Positions 12,701 through 27,700 of a stretch of 64,000 nt of DNA are shown piece by piece. A program made the translations under genes and the position numbers. A model generated the notes under the pieces. The model made no database searches. It was not told the DNA's origin and saw nothing but the letters and a program-made list of their open reading frames with translations. This DNA is from Helopsaltes ochotensis. Its lineage: Eukaryota; Chordata; Aves; Passeriformes; Locustellidae. The DNA is taken from assembly GCA_013400155.1 (NCBI GenBank), contig VXBM01000233.1:862182-926181 (forward strand), written 5' to 3'. The first letter of the stretch is position 1, and every line of letters starts with the position of its first letter.

Positions 12701-15700
12701 CACCTCCTATATACTGGCCATGAATATCCATGCTCCTTTTCTGATCTGCAATACTCTGGTTGTAATAACAATCTTCTGCTTTGTTATGACAGTTACATTC
12801 TGAGAAGAAATGGAAAAGAAAACAATTTTTTTTCTTATTCACACTGTGCAACATTTCCTATAATGCTGACATTTTTCAAAGTTGAAAATGTAAGTAGAAG
12901 AGCTTTTCAATTGACCTCAAAAGTGTGTTTCCTCCCATGTGCTTCATCAAATTAAATACACTGTATTTCTTAGCAAGTAAGCAAATTTCAAAACCACTGT
13001 TATCATTTTAAAAGCACTGTTTTTAGCAGTGTTCTGTATATCCTACTAAAACAATCTTGTCAGGACTGCTGTTGACTGCGATGTAGTGATGTGTGCAATT
13101 GCCAATAACTGTTCCTTCTTCTGTCCTCTGCACTACAGATAAAAACCTGCCTAATTCTTCTCTTATTTGTGTTACAGACAAAATCTGAGAAGTCAACAAA
13201 GAAGTACATACGCATAAATTTTACTTAGTTTAGAGAGTGACATTATGACTTGTGCAACGACTTCAACTAAAAAGACTTCTTTTCCATACAGAACTTTAAA
13301 TTTTATCCAATAAGTTCTCAATTGTCTGCAGCTTGTGCTATACATTAGTAACGTGAAATGAGAAAAAGCACCAACTAGCCCTAGCAACACATTCAGCCAT
13401 ACTGGCACAGCCTAAGTCCATCTATCAGACAATCTGAAGTGTAATTGGCCAATAAGAAGTTTCTTTCAAAACATTTGTTATCAGGACAAAGTTCTCCATC
13501 TGACAAAATTTATGATCAATTCATGAAATTTGCATTTCAAGTAGCTAACAAAATGATTGATGCAAATCTGCTAGTTCCTACAGGAGCACAATAAATCCCC
13601 AATCCTTTTGAAAAAGAGACTCTGGAAGCTATACTACATGACAACTCCACTTGCCAAGGAGTCACACTGAACAGATAAATTAAAACCATCTGAACATTTA
13701 TGATTAGACAGCTGGTGCAGCTGTCTAATACTCTCCACTCTTGCAGATTCCATGCTAGCAATTCCTATTGCCAGAAAATGCAAACCATACAGATTTTACA
13801 CTTTAAAATGCTAGAGCTGAATGGACACCTTGAAAGTACCCACCAATCCCTAAATTATGATTTAACAATCCAATGAAGACAGTTAACGGTTTGTGGGGTT
13901 TTCTGGGGAATTGGTACAGATCTGTATGAAAGCAACCTAAACAAGAGAATAGTAAGGCTTCATGAAACTATCTCTAGGTCTGTGCATACTTACTCTCACA
14001 TTTGTTCCCAGCAGAAAGGGTTCCTGGTCTCCATGGTTTCTGGTGGTAGCCTGGACAGCACTTGTTACAGCTCTCTCCACATGTGTTGTGTTCACACTGG
14101 CACTGCAATTTCTAAGGAAAAAAAAATCCACTTTCTTGAAATATTTTTAATGGATAATTTAATCAATTTTGCCAAAAGTCTGCCCAGTATCAATCTTACT
14201 CCAAAAAATGGCATGACCCACAAATACCCCACAAGTAGCACTGAACTGCTCTGCCATGGTACATCAACTACTAGGGAAAAGCCTTTCCAGAACAGGAGGG
14301 GCAAATCTCCTGTGATGCAAGACAGACTATGTCTTGTGCCCCTTGAATTGTATAAATTCAATACCAAAGAAGAAGAGTTTACTTCAAGAAAGTTACACTA
14401 CAAAACCCAGATATGCTTGCTCAGAAAAAAAAAAAAAAAAAGAAAAGTATACCAAATAATTTGTATGCATCAGAAGATCTATTTTAGCTTCCTCTTTCTC
14501 ATTCTCCTTAAGATTTTTTTTATTTTAATTGGAAAAGTTGCTTGGCAAAAGGAATGAGATTCAAGAATACCTTAGTGATTTCATCCAACGGGCAGCTTCG
14601 AGCATGGCCATAACAAATACACATGCCACCAACAGAGATGTCCTTTATTGAATAGTAGTACTACAAAAAAACAAAGGTGAGAAAGATATGAAGACATTTA
14701 CATGCATTTACATTTCCTGCCCTACTCTGCAAAATAAAATGCCAGAATTCAACTCTGTTTTGAAAAATAAAAGAAATATCTGAAAAAAAATGTCATCTGG
14801 GGAAACCTTCCATTTTTGTGGCTTTTTTTTCCCCCCATGTTTTCCCCTATTGGTATGAAACACTAACTGACTTTTAACTTTTAAGTAAAATGTTTTTCAG
14901 CTTTCAGAAAGACCACCAAATGTGATCTCAGCCAAAATGTACTTGCAAAAAAAAAAAAGGTGTTTTCACTTTACAAGAAGTCATAAAGCATAAAAAAATT
15001 GCCATATTTTAGAATCAGTCAGACTAAGAGTTTGCTTCCTCAAATGGGAACTCTCCCTCCCTTAAAACCACTTTGCACACTCATTTCCAGACCAGCTCTT
15101 TGCTACTGCTGTGCAGCCAGTGAAATATTCTATCCAAACCCTTAGTTTAAAATTTGCAGATACAGCAGAATACTATCCATTAATATTGCCAGGTGGTGAG
15201 CAAAAACAACATACATAAGGAAAGGATTTAATTTTCAAGGCAAAGAAGAGGCAGGAAATGACCATCTGGGCTCAGTTGCAGCTGCAGTATCAACATGGTC
15301 GGCTTGTTTGTATCCTGGGAATTATGTACTATAGGGGAATGAAAAAGAAAACTCTTTTTGAGGATACTTCTAAGGGAAGAGTTCAATGCTCTCAGACCTA
15401 GCAACCCTAATGTCAGCTGGTTCAGGAAGAAAGGTAGCCCTGGGTGGTCAGACATGCTGACTCCTGGACTGTTATTTCTTTGAAGGCTCTTGGAATTGGA
15501 GCAAACTATCTTCTTTGATTTCATACTTATTTTTTTATGGTCTTAAATTTCTTTCACTATTTTGGGAGGATTTTTCATGTTATGGGCTTGAATTACAAAA
15601 ATCATTCAGGGACTTCTCATGAACAGTAAGTCCTAAACTACAAAGAAGCAGGTTCAGGCTGAGAAAGGAAGGGGACAAAAGCAGAATTTAATTTCTCACT

Positions 15701-18700
15701 GCATTCCTTGCTTCATCTCCTTTGTCTTATTTTCTCACAGCAGCTGTGTGCAGCTTGGAGCTTGAATGAGAGACAAGTGATAATCAAATGCTACAGACAG
15801 AAATAAATAAAAAGAACACAAATAAAGGTGCTGTTGAACACTCAGAATCTGAATTGGCCATTTTTCAAGACTATATACAGGAAACTAAACATAATTGGTA
15901 TCAACACCATAGCAAAGTCTTCAAAGCCAGCAAAAACAGCATCCAGAAAGTTTGGTTGAAAGTAGCTGGCTTGTACAACAAAGTGAGACTCAAGGTGAGA
16001 CATCAGGATTTTGGAACCCTGGTCATTATGTGTAGTTTTTCATGCAAAACTGCACTAAGAAATGCTAGGTGGAGAAGTACTAAGCCCTGGATTGCACAAC
16101 TGTGCATGTTACAAAACCAGTGGCAATGCTTGTCCTCCAAATTCTTGTTTCCCAGTTGTGTGTTTGTCTGCTTCCATGTAAAACTTCTCTTTTTGGGGTG
16201 TATGTCTTGATATGCCAATACTATCAATAGGTCTAAGCATCAACCAGCCTGCTCTGTGGGAACATCTCACCTCCCAGGCTGTGCATTTCCCTATTTCCAG
16301 CAAGGCACAGCTGGAGCAGCTAACACTCTCCACTCTTGCAGTCTCCATGCTAGCAATTCCTATTGACAGAAAATGCAAACCATCCAGATTTTACACTTTA
16401 AAATGCTGCAGCTGAATGGACACCTTGAAAGTACCCACCAATCCCTGACCAAATCCAAGTTCCTTCCTCCCTTCTGCATACAGCTATCAGACAGCACAAT
16501 GATTGCCTGTATCAGAGAAACCACAAACTGCAAGAACCCTGTTGCTGCACAAGGGAGAATTGCCTGCAGATGTTTCCAGGAAAAAGAGCTACAAAGGAAC
16601 AGAAAGGAATTTCTCATGTTTTCCTGTCATCACCAGAAAGCCTATTTCCACAGAAAAACTTGAAGCCTATGATGTGTTAGCTTATGCGTCATGGGCAAAT
16701 TAAGATGGTCAAAATGGCAAGATACAAAGCAGAAATCCTGCAGAACTGTTTAGACTTGCAATATTGAATTTATGTGAGAACCTGAAGAAGTCAGCTCAAG
16801 TGCTTGGGGCTCAGTTTCCACAATTTCAGTACCAAATCCAGACATCAGTTAATACTCTTGTAATTCTATACAAACATTTTACATTAATTCATAGGTTCTA
16901 AAACAATTGATTATAACTGCCTTTAAAAAAATGAAGGAAAGTCCTATAAGACATGAAAATTCAAAAAATTCTTCAAATAATTATGTTTTTGAACCACAGC
17001 ACTGGGCTTGAAATCCATGATACACCAGTACTGCAGTGGCACCAAGAGCAACCTCAAGTGGCATCTCCATCAGCCAAACCATATTGTGTATTTTGATGAT
17101 AAAGCATTATAAACACTGCTCCTAGCACAAATCTTTTACACAAACAAATAAAAATACAACAAATGAAAACCATCTTGAAAAGCTTTTTCTAAAAGCTCTT
17201 TATGACAAGATATTGTTGTTAATGGTGTCACAGGCAAGGCCAAGACTTATTTAACAACCTATCAATGCTGCTCTGAATGATAAGCATTAAGTACTTCTTC
17301 TCAAATACGACTCCCCATCAAGCAATACTGAATACCAATTATGAACAATCAGCTTACCCTTCTGGTAACAATGGGGTCTAACTCCTTTGGATCATTGTGG
17401 CTGAGAGTCATGAGGTCAGCATTCAGAGTTCTAATACGCTGCAGTCGTAGGCGAATGTATCGTGCAGAAGTAAATTCCAACAGCTTCTGTGAAGGATCAT
17501 CAGCGCTAGGCCTACCATTGATCAGTGACGTGTGAATCTGGAAAGAAAGGCTGGCTTAGGCACAAACATAGCTGTGATTCATTCACCACAACAAACATTA
17601 GCCTGAGAATCAAAACCACAAAACTTATCTCATTTCCCAACAACTCGGGATGATGACGTGCTAAACTACCTGGAGCTCCTTCTACTTCCCCATTGTCTAT
17701 CTGCAGGTAAAATTCCTGTTGCCTGACTCACACTGTTCTGAAACCATCATTATCAGCTCATCACAGTCCCAAGTCTCCTGGGCTTTTGTGGAGATACAAT
17801 AAGGAGAAAAATCAAGATATAGTATCAAGGTGAGTCCCTAGGTCCAGCAGTCTTCCTTCCTCTCCCTCACTGAGATGGAATGTGTAACTCAGGCCATAAG
17901 CTCAATTCTGTCCTTGTCTTCTCTGCAAATAGAAAGATCCTAGTGCAAAGCATAACCTGGTCCACATTCTCAATCTGGGGTCATTAATCCCACACCTAGC
18001 AGTGACAGGGCTGCACAATCAGCAAGAAGTACTCAGTGATAGGAGAATGCAGTGGGAAGCCACAACATGGATAACAACTGAAAGCAAGGGGTTGCCATCA
18101 CAAACCCGCTCCTTTGACCTACATCTTACGCAATTCCAGTTAGCCCCACTAAGATGACTGCATATGAATGAAACTGCACAGCTTTCTCTGGCAACAGCCC
18201 CTTTTATCTTTCCAAAGCTACTACAAGGATACAGTGCCCTACAACCATACAGTCCCTGCTCCATTTTATGTAAGACATAGAAAAACAAGACCCTACCCCA
18301 CAGACAACAAACAAGTGTTCTACAGTTAATCTGCTGTCCATAACAAACAAAAGGTCATGTTTTGAGCTTGTCAGCTGCGTTTCAGAGTGCATGACATATT
18401 CTCATTGATGAAGAGCAATTTTGTCTCATATACCACGCTTGAATTTATAGTTTCAACTTTGTCTAGTACTGTCAAATTGTTCCCCTGAAAATATTCCTAC
18501 ATGTTATAATTTTATTACTGTTTTTTTAAAAAATCCTTATTCTGTAATGGAGCTAGGGGCTCACTCCCTAGAGAGTAGCCGTATTATTTAAAAGGCATAC
18601 AGAGACTTGTAATGGAGTTCACGTTCCCAAAATTATAATTTTGACATTTATTGACTAGCACCATTCCTTCTTAATATTCTAACATAACATGTTCAAAGAT

Positions 18701-21700
18701 TTCCACTTTTCTGACAGCCCATCCATTTTTCTACCACAGATTAACAGTTATGAAAACCAAAATGCTTCCCAGGTCTCACCCTGCAAATTAGCACCACCAC
18801 CAGCTCTCATAGAAATACAGAGAATTCTTCTAGTCCATTTCCTACGCTAAAGCAGGATTTACTGTAGTTTTTTTAGATGTTTGACTAATCTGTTTTTGAA
18901 GACCAGTGTTAGTGCTGACTTTACAAGCCTCCAAGGCAATGTATTCCAGGCCTTTCCAGCTTTGTTAGAAACGCTCCTAATCTCTAAACCATGGTTTTCC
19001 TAGTTGCAATTTCAGAACAATTCTTGGATCCTGTCACAGACATGCAGAAGAGATTTTTCCTCTTTGTACCCATGTTTTATGCAATTGAAGACTGAACATG
19101 CCTGTCTCATCTCAGTCTGTTCTCTTCAGGCAAATTGGTTGACTCATTCAGAAGTTATGTTTTCTGCTGGGATTTACAAGGCAGAACTGTTGATCAAATA
19201 ATCAAGTACCACTTCACTCCTTGTAAAGAGAAGAATTAACACATATATACTCAACTATAGATGAGCATAACTTTAGCATGGGGCACTACATCCTACTCTC
19301 ATTTACCTTTCAGTACAGACAGAGAATTTACTGGGCTCATTGCAATCCTTTGATTTCCCCAGCAAAGAGAGCAGGACCCAACTCTGGCACTGGAACTTCC
19401 AACACACTGTGCTTGCTTTTTATCCCTGACACTGGAGATTTAAAGATGCAGAAAAGCCTGCCATAACCAATTGGCCTTACCTCCCACGTGTCACATACCA
19501 CTTCATTTTACATAGTCTTTCCTGCCTAATATATACTCTCACTCCTCAGAAGTAGTGCCTTCAAGTGATGAAAAGTAAATTAGTACTCACTTTTTTACTC
19601 TAAAGTTAAAAGATTGAAGAGTAGAAATTCTACTGTCTAGAAACTCTACTAGTAGAAATTCTGCAACAATACACTTAAATCTTTATAAAGACTGTAGAGG
19701 AATCTTAACAAGCAGAAAAAGGGAGAGAACAGAAGGGATACTGACTGAGATACTAAAGAAGAAATACCACGATTCTTCTTGCACACTGCTAAATTTGACT
19801 AATATATTGCTTATATAAGCTTATACACTGATATTTCTGTATTTTTGGCTTACATGTCCTTTATAATTCAACACCATTTTCAAACAACAGCACCTTAAGC
19901 CTTGAGTCCTGAATGCAAATTGCCGGAAGCAAATCTTCAAGCAGCATAAATCAGGCAAACAACAGAACTTACAGTCAAGCAGCTATATCTCTTCAAACCT
20001 GAGTAAAATCTAGCAGCCAAACTGGCAAAATGTCAGATTTGGCAAAAAATGTTATTAATTACATTCATATTTAGATATGTGGTCTTTTTACCCTAACAGT
20101 TATTTCACATCAAGACACTCCAAGCTGATGGCAGAGAACTGGGATGCCAGCAAATACTGGATACAAGGTACAAGGCAGGCACTCAGAGATCAGCTGGTTT
20201 GCCATTCTTAAGTTCAATAGATTGGCCAGAAAACATTACAAAGCCCTAAACACATATATTTTCCATAGAGTTCCAAGATTCACTAATGCAGGTTGTGAGA
20301 TATTCTGTGCAGGCAATATTCCTGTCTGACAGACAATCCAGTTACAAAGGAGCAGCCTGTCCTTTGTGAATGACAGCTTTTATGCATGTGTGTTGATCTG
20401 CTGGAGGCCAGGAAGGCTCCCCAGAGGGATCTGGACTGGCTGGATTGCTGGGCTGAGGCCAATTGGATGAAGTTCAACAAGGTCAAGTGCTGAGTCCTGC
20501 CCTTGGGTCACAACAACCCCAGGCAGTGCTACAGGCTGGGGCAGAGCAGCTGGAAAGCTGCCCAGCAGAAAAAATCCTGGGGGTGCTGGCTGACAGCAAC
20601 TGAACCTGTGCCAGCTGTGCCCAGGTGGCCAAGAAGGCCAGTGTCATCCTGGCCTGCATCAGAAACAGCATGGCCAGCAGGGCCAGGCAGTGACTGTCTT
20701 CCTGTACTCAGCACTCGTGAGGCTGCACCTCAAATCCTGTGCTCACTTCTGGGCCCCTCAGCTCAGAAGGACACTGAGGTGCTGGATCATGTCCAGAGGA
20801 GGGCACTGGAGCTGGGGAAGGGTCTGGAGCACAAGTCCTGTGAGGAGTAGCTGAGGGAGCTGGGGTGGTTCAGCCTGGAGAAAAGGAGGCTCGGGGTGAC
20901 CTTATCACTCCCCAACCTGACGGAAGGCTGCAGCCAGCTGGGGATCGGCTCTTCTCTCAGGCAACAAGTGATAGAACAAGAGGAAATAGCCTCAAACTGT
21001 TCCAAAGGAGTTTTAGATGGGAAAGTAGGAAAGCTTTTTGCATAGAAAGGATTGACAAGCATTGGAGAAGGCTGCCCAGGGAAGTAATAGAGTCACCATC
21101 CCTGGGGGGACACATAGATGCGTCACTTCAAGAACATGGTTTAGGGGTGAAGTTGGCAGTGCTGAACTCAATACAGTAGGACTCAATAGCTCAATGACCT
21201 TAGTCCTTATTAGTAGGACTAATAGTTGGACTCAATGACCTTAGAAGTCTTTTCCAGCCTAAAAGATTTTGTGACTCTCCATAGCAGGCAGAAATTTAAT
21301 TCTGATGGTTTCTGTGTTAGGTTTTTCCATTACTGCAGTCAAAAAAAAAAAGCAGTGTTTTAGATAGTGAGCCCAATTACTTGTATGTACCATCAGGAAA
21401 AAGAATGACAAAAAAGAGTCACTAAACTGAATTTCTGGCATCCCTGCAGCTGGAGTTGTATGGCCTACTAAATGTACATTACAAGGAGCATTGCTCCTAT
21501 ACAGTTAGCCTAAGGGTTTTCTGGTTAATTGTGCGGAGAGACAGGTTTAGGTTTCTTTGCTCCATCTGATCTATTAGTTTTATGTTGATTCTATGTTGAT
21601 CATATGCTTACAATACTGCAATAAACATTATTAAAGTAAGTGTGACTTCACATTACTGAATTTCACTGTTTCTTTTCTTGCTGTTAGTTTTAATTTTACA

Positions 21701-24700
21701 TGAATGGCTACATACAGTCCAATCTTTTTTTAACCAAGAAATAAAAACATATTGATTTCTATGAAGCTAGGAGTTACTAGCATTCTCCACAGATAATGCC
21801 ACACTTATTATCAGGGTCATACATTTTAGCAATCATGATGGAATAACCACTGGTTTTAATGTATCATTTCATTGTGTGGCTGCCTCTTTGTAATAAATTA
21901 CACAAGTACCCTGAATAGAGTTTGTTAAAAGACAGAATAATCAACAGCAAGACTGCACAACTCGTAGCCCTTTTAATTATGCTACATCCTTGAAACAATG
22001 CCAAGGCTTGTTTAGGAGGAGTTCCAGCTGTGCCGAGTACTTCAACAGTGTTTGCAGCTTTATCTCACACAACCAGGTGTTCCTAACACAGGAGTTTTCC
22101 CTACTAAATGAAAAAACTGGCAGAACAAGAACCTCCGATATAGTTTTTTAGGATAAAGAAACTAATAATTCACAGCTAATTGCTACCATCAAATTATATG
22201 GAAAGAGAGAACAAAGAGTTTAGTAATGGGAATACACAGAGCCAAAGACATATTTCATCCCAACATTTAGGAGTTGCTATGCTAGTACGTGATGTAAAGA
22301 TAATGTTATTAAAGAAGAGTAACAGATGATCTGGAAGTGCTGAAGGTGATGAATCTGTAACTGCAATTCAAATGTTTTCAAAATTGCTATCACCCCATGT
22401 TCTTAATCACAAACTGCAACTACAAAAACAAAGATACCTCTCCATGTTCCAGGGGAACTAATCTGGAATAATAGGAGGTGCAGATCACTTCATCATCTCT
22501 CTTGTAAGTTGGCGGCCCAATTCTTGGTGTAATATTGTAACGAGTTAAACATTCAGTATCGCTAATTGCATAGTACTGCCATGGTCTGAACTCCGTGCCA
22601 TCTATGGAGCGTTCCAAAATCCAGTTTCCAGGTCGTGGAGCATTAGCAGCTTTGATGATGACATATGCAACTTGAAAGACCTAAAAAAAAATATGCAAGA
22701 AGAAAATTTTAACACTTCATTGTACTGCGACAGAAGGCCACCGGAAGCCAACAGGGTAGTAAATTTAATTTTAAAAATAGTATATGGTTTGCCTGGGGAG
22801 AGGGTAAAATTTGGTACAGCAACTGGATAATTTTTTTGTACAAACATTTGACAAGAGGTCCATCTACTTGTGTACAGGGCATCCGTCTGTGCTGAAGTAA
22901 TAGCTGAAAACTGTATCTATTCTGCACATTTCAGGATTAGTTGGGTATAAAAATCTGTGGGAAATGTTTAGCTTTTCTGAACCACTGAGGGCTTCAAAAA
23001 ACTGGGATTTGGCTGGGTTTTCTTGTTTGGTTTTTTGTGCTTGGTTGTTTTTGTAGGGTTTTTTTAATAGATGTAGCCCAAAAAACTCTAGTTTACAATT
23101 TAGCAGGGAATGCAATCTTCTCTCTAATAGCATTTCTGATAAAGTTTTTACTCCCTATGTTAAAAACCTCTTTGCATTACAATTTCACCCTGTGTTGAAG
23201 TTATTTCAGCAGAAGACTAGTTACAGACCCTGCTAAAAGTACACATAGACAAATAAGTTGAATGTGACAAAAATAAGCATGACAAAATAGCTAATATTCT
23301 TAAGCAACATTAAGATGCATACGAGCTATGCAGCTATCTTGACTATTTTTCTGACAACCCAAAGTGAAATCCCCAGTGCACAACAGGACTGTTCAGCACT
23401 TCCGTGAGTAGGCAGGGCAGTAATTAAGTTCCTATCATCTTTTAGATTACCTAGCCACAGCAGCCAGATAACCTGCACTGGCCCCCAAACTCACTACAGC
23501 ATCAGACAGGAACGCTGAAGTGCACTCACTGCAAAGCCACCATGTTCTCCTTCCGTTTTGGGTAGTACCTGCTACCCAAAAAGGCTGCATTTGCAAATTC
23601 CTAAGAGTTCCATACAGGAGTTTAATGTTTCCTATACACTGGACTAACAAGCCCCAATTTAGATGAAAGAAAATCTCTGTATTATTAAACCATCTCAGAG
23701 AAATGTATTTCCACTTGAGCAGACTGCCAGGTCGGCTGCTATTATCATCATAATTCCCGTCTGAATGTGCAGTATTGATACTGTGTTGAGCTCCGATCTG
23801 CCTGCAATCAGTTCTTTCATACATTATAAATTTGAATTTTTAGGCCTTCTTAATTTTTTTTGCAATACAGATGAAAGCCAGAGCAAGAACAACCCTTGCC
23901 ACATGAACGCAAGTTTTGATTTTGCCAAATGGGGAAATAAACTCACAAAGATAAATAGTAACTGCATTGTGTATGCAATACAGGAAACTACTTTTGAAAC
24001 AAAACATTATTTAAGTGAACAAAGCTTTGATTAGGAGATCTTGCACATATGAGTAGGAAAAAAAAGGTGATACTTCAAACGATTTATTACATATTTTAAA
24101 AAACACTACATCTTTTAAAAATTAAAACAATCTTACTTTTTTATTAAAATCAGACATAACTTAACAATATTCACTTGGTTTGACTTTCTTTACAGGCACT
24201 CCAGTTTTATCCTGTTAAACATTAATCAGATACAAACAGAACATTTCTAATTGTTCCAATAAATATGAAAGTTTACAGAAAATTAGGGTTTTACTGTGAC
24301 CTTTCAGCAATGCAAGCAGATGCAGCAAAAGGAGAAGTCAGCTCATTATTTAGTCAGTCCTAGAAATAAAATTTCTGTGGAGTGTGTGAATCCTCTGTTG
24401 TTTCACATAATCTTAAAATTTGATTGAAGTTAAGTGAGTACCAAGAATTATAATCCAACTTCCATGAAGAGAAGAGCGCTTTTTAAATAAAGCCTACATC
24501 ATGCCAACAATCTCCAACTGGAAAATAAAAGCCAAAACACATGGTTTTAAAGGAACAAAGTATGTAATTTGGGCAGACTTGAAGCCAAACAACAATATTC
24601 CCTACATACAACCTGGATTTGATTCAGTTAGTGGTATTGAGTTTTGCACTCAGTTATGGCCAAGTAGAATCTGGTGTGACATCATTTCAAAACCTGGAGA

Positions 24701-27700
24701 CACTTATATGTGACAGGAGTTGCTTGTATGGGTACTTTCTTCATCCCAGATAAGAACTTCACGAAAGTATTAAAACTAGAGAAGTTCTATTGACTGGGCT
24801 TAGAAAGAGCTATGCACTTCCAAGTTCCTTTGAAGTCAGTAATCTTTCTCAAATGCATAAAAGATGCAAGACTGGAACTCGAACCTTTTTCAAATACCAT
24901 TGTAAAAAATCTCCCTCAAAACCTCTCATATGTCCCTGTATTTTTTTTCTCTCTGCTTGCTGCCATCAACTGAACTGCTTCCCTACTTATTACACAGTTG
25001 GCTGAACAACAAATGATCTACTTTTGATTACATTGAGATTTTTCAAGACCCATTATAGTCTGCAGCTGATGTGGCTAGTTTTAAATCCAGTTCCAACTAG
25101 TAACAATGAGCTATCCCTCACCACTAACTGCTGCAGTAAAAGGTATTCACAAGAGTATGCAAGTTTAACTTATTTTTATACATCAAGTTCCTTGGTGAGG
25201 GGGGAGTGGAGGGAAAAGCCAGTTAAATATTAACATTTTCACAGTAACTGTGCACAGATTCAATGCACAATTCAATAAATTAGATCTCTTTCAACTCTCC
25301 CATATACACACATATCTCACAGGTAGCCAATTTTACTTCACAGGTAAATCCACAGGATAATGAACATCAACTTCAGAAAAATTTGTCAGCCCCTGAAATA
25401 ATATAGGTCAAATAAATAAATAAATGATTTTGTATAAATGTTCTCAGACTCGAGGAGTCACAAGACAATCTACCAGGAGGACCTTTGTTCCCAGGGATTA
25501 TGTTCCCAAGCAAGGGAAGCTGGAGGAAGGAACCAAGGTGTCCATAGTGTTCACAGATGAACATGTTTTAAGGGATGTCTGGAGGTAGAGGTTTGCAGAC
25601 CTCCTATCCCACAGCCTCTGCAATCCATGATAGGTCAAGAAGTCCATGTAATACAAACTGATTTTCCTTTGAGGACTTTTTTACAGAATTTAATTTTTGT
25701 AAGTTCTTCAAGTTTCAACATCACCAAAGGCAGTTTCTTATCACTTTCCACGTTCATTCAGTGCCCACCAACCAGCCACGTGATAAACCTGAGCAAGAGC
25801 TAATGATTTGTACACTTTAATTTGACTGTATAACTTTCTCTGAACTAATTTCCTTACTGAACTACAAGGGTAAAAAGGGCAAGTCAAAGCAAGTTAGCAA
25901 TTCCCAAGCCATAGATTAAGTGTCATTTTACAGGCATTTCAATCCTGATTGTTAAGATCAGCCAAATAAACTTGTACTAAAAAACCTCTTTTTTGTAGCT
26001 GCAATGCCAACAAAAGAAAAAAATTCTGCTTTACTTAGACTTTCTAAAAATCTTGTTTCCCTGAATGCAAATCCAGCAACACCAAGTGCATCATTCTTGA
26101 ATACTCTCAAAGAATAGAAGACTAGATCAATCAGCTTATATTGTTTACAGAAATACCTTTCTAAGAGATAAAGACTGCATCATGCTCTTAGACACTATGA
26201 AGCCTAGCAACTGTTTGCAACATTTTGCTCTGATGATTCTGTGACGTTAAAAATGTAAAATACACTAAATCCAGCAGAACTTTTAGTCTCATTAATGATC
26301 TTTTCTTGAAGTATTTTTTTCATTATGAGCAAACATGAATTTGGAATAGAAGGAAAATTCATTCTACTGAAGAATTTTATGGTAAGAATGTACAGATCAA
26401 CACCCTGAATCTTGCATCATCAGTTTTACAAAGCCACAAAAGGCTTTTAAGGAAGCTTGCCACATAATAAATTAGCATTAGTCCTGTACAGTCAACAGAA
26501 TAGCATTTTTTTTACATCAGGAAACCATGTATCTTTACAGAAACCTGTTCCCATCAGTTGATTTCAAGAGGAAAGCTCTGGAAAAATCATATTATAATAT
26601 TTACATTCTTTTTTACCTTGTGATAGCAAAAACTACAAATTACTCTTACATCAGCCTCTGAGTGGTAATCCAGCACTCATAGAATATTCATGAGCTATGA
26701 CTTAATCAGAAGTGGAGTTGTTTTCTCAACTGAACTTGGATACTATGCATCTTCCAAGAAGAACTGGTCTTGCTTTGCAATTCAGAACTTTTTAATATAC
26801 AAACATCTGCCTTTCTGCTGCACTGAGGATACAGAGTACATTTAAATGCCCTTAGAAGTCCAAAGGATGGTAATAAAACTGAGGTAAGTAGTCTTTGTTT
26901 AATGGTGTCAGAGTAATATTTTACAGCTGGCTCAATCAAACCACTAAAATGTACCTTATCCAGGATTTATTAGAATTGTAATTTCACAGTGCAACTGCCT
27001 AGAGGAGTCAAACTCAGGTAAAAATGTTGTTTTTATAGAAAACTGCTGCTGTGTATTTTGTTTCTGTAGAACTACCAGTGAAGGAAGCACAAGGTCATAA
27101 ATCAAATCTTAGTGTCTTGTACATCAATGCTACACCTCATTGCTACACTACCCTTTCCCAAGTTCTGGATCATTGCCATACATTTAATGGAAAGGGGGAG
27201 GAGGCAGTGGTGTAGGGTGTGGGAAGGAAAGACTATCATACATGTGGATCCTGGAAAGACTGAAAGGCACACTAGAATAAACGTACCTAGTTGTTGTGAT
27301 ATATATGAGCTAGCAAACCATGACATGAGCATTCACTATCCTTATAAAATGCTATAGTAGCTATAAATAGTACAGATTCTGCAAAGGAGAAAGACAAACC
27401 CAGCAATTTTGATGCTGATTTTATTAGCCAACCCTTTTTAGTTACTGAGATCCCATCACACTATTCTACACTGCAGCTGGTTTTAGACTAAACAGACTAA
27501 GAACAAGGTAGAATATTAGCTAAAAGAATATCCTCTATTCCCTTCAATTTGAAGCCAAGAGATGAATACATTCATAGAGGTTCACCTAGGGAAATGGGAG
27601 TGGAGTCAGTGCTCACCAGCTAAGGGAATCTTCCTTATATTTGTCAGCCAAGGGTATATTTCAGCACTTAGCAACCCAACTGCTTAGATTATATCTCTAA

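Larger units (their letters stand above)
17538..22437 (-). other. LAMA1: LAMA1 intron 4
   Basis: 4,900-base GT-AG intron with an old CR1 at about 18825..19165 and a younger CR1 at about 20390..21277. No further exon seen. Confidence 0.85.

Noticed and set aside
13982..14557. 191-codon plus-strand frame
   Set aside because: Antisense to LAMA1 exon 7 and intron 6, with A-rich Lys runs; no homology.
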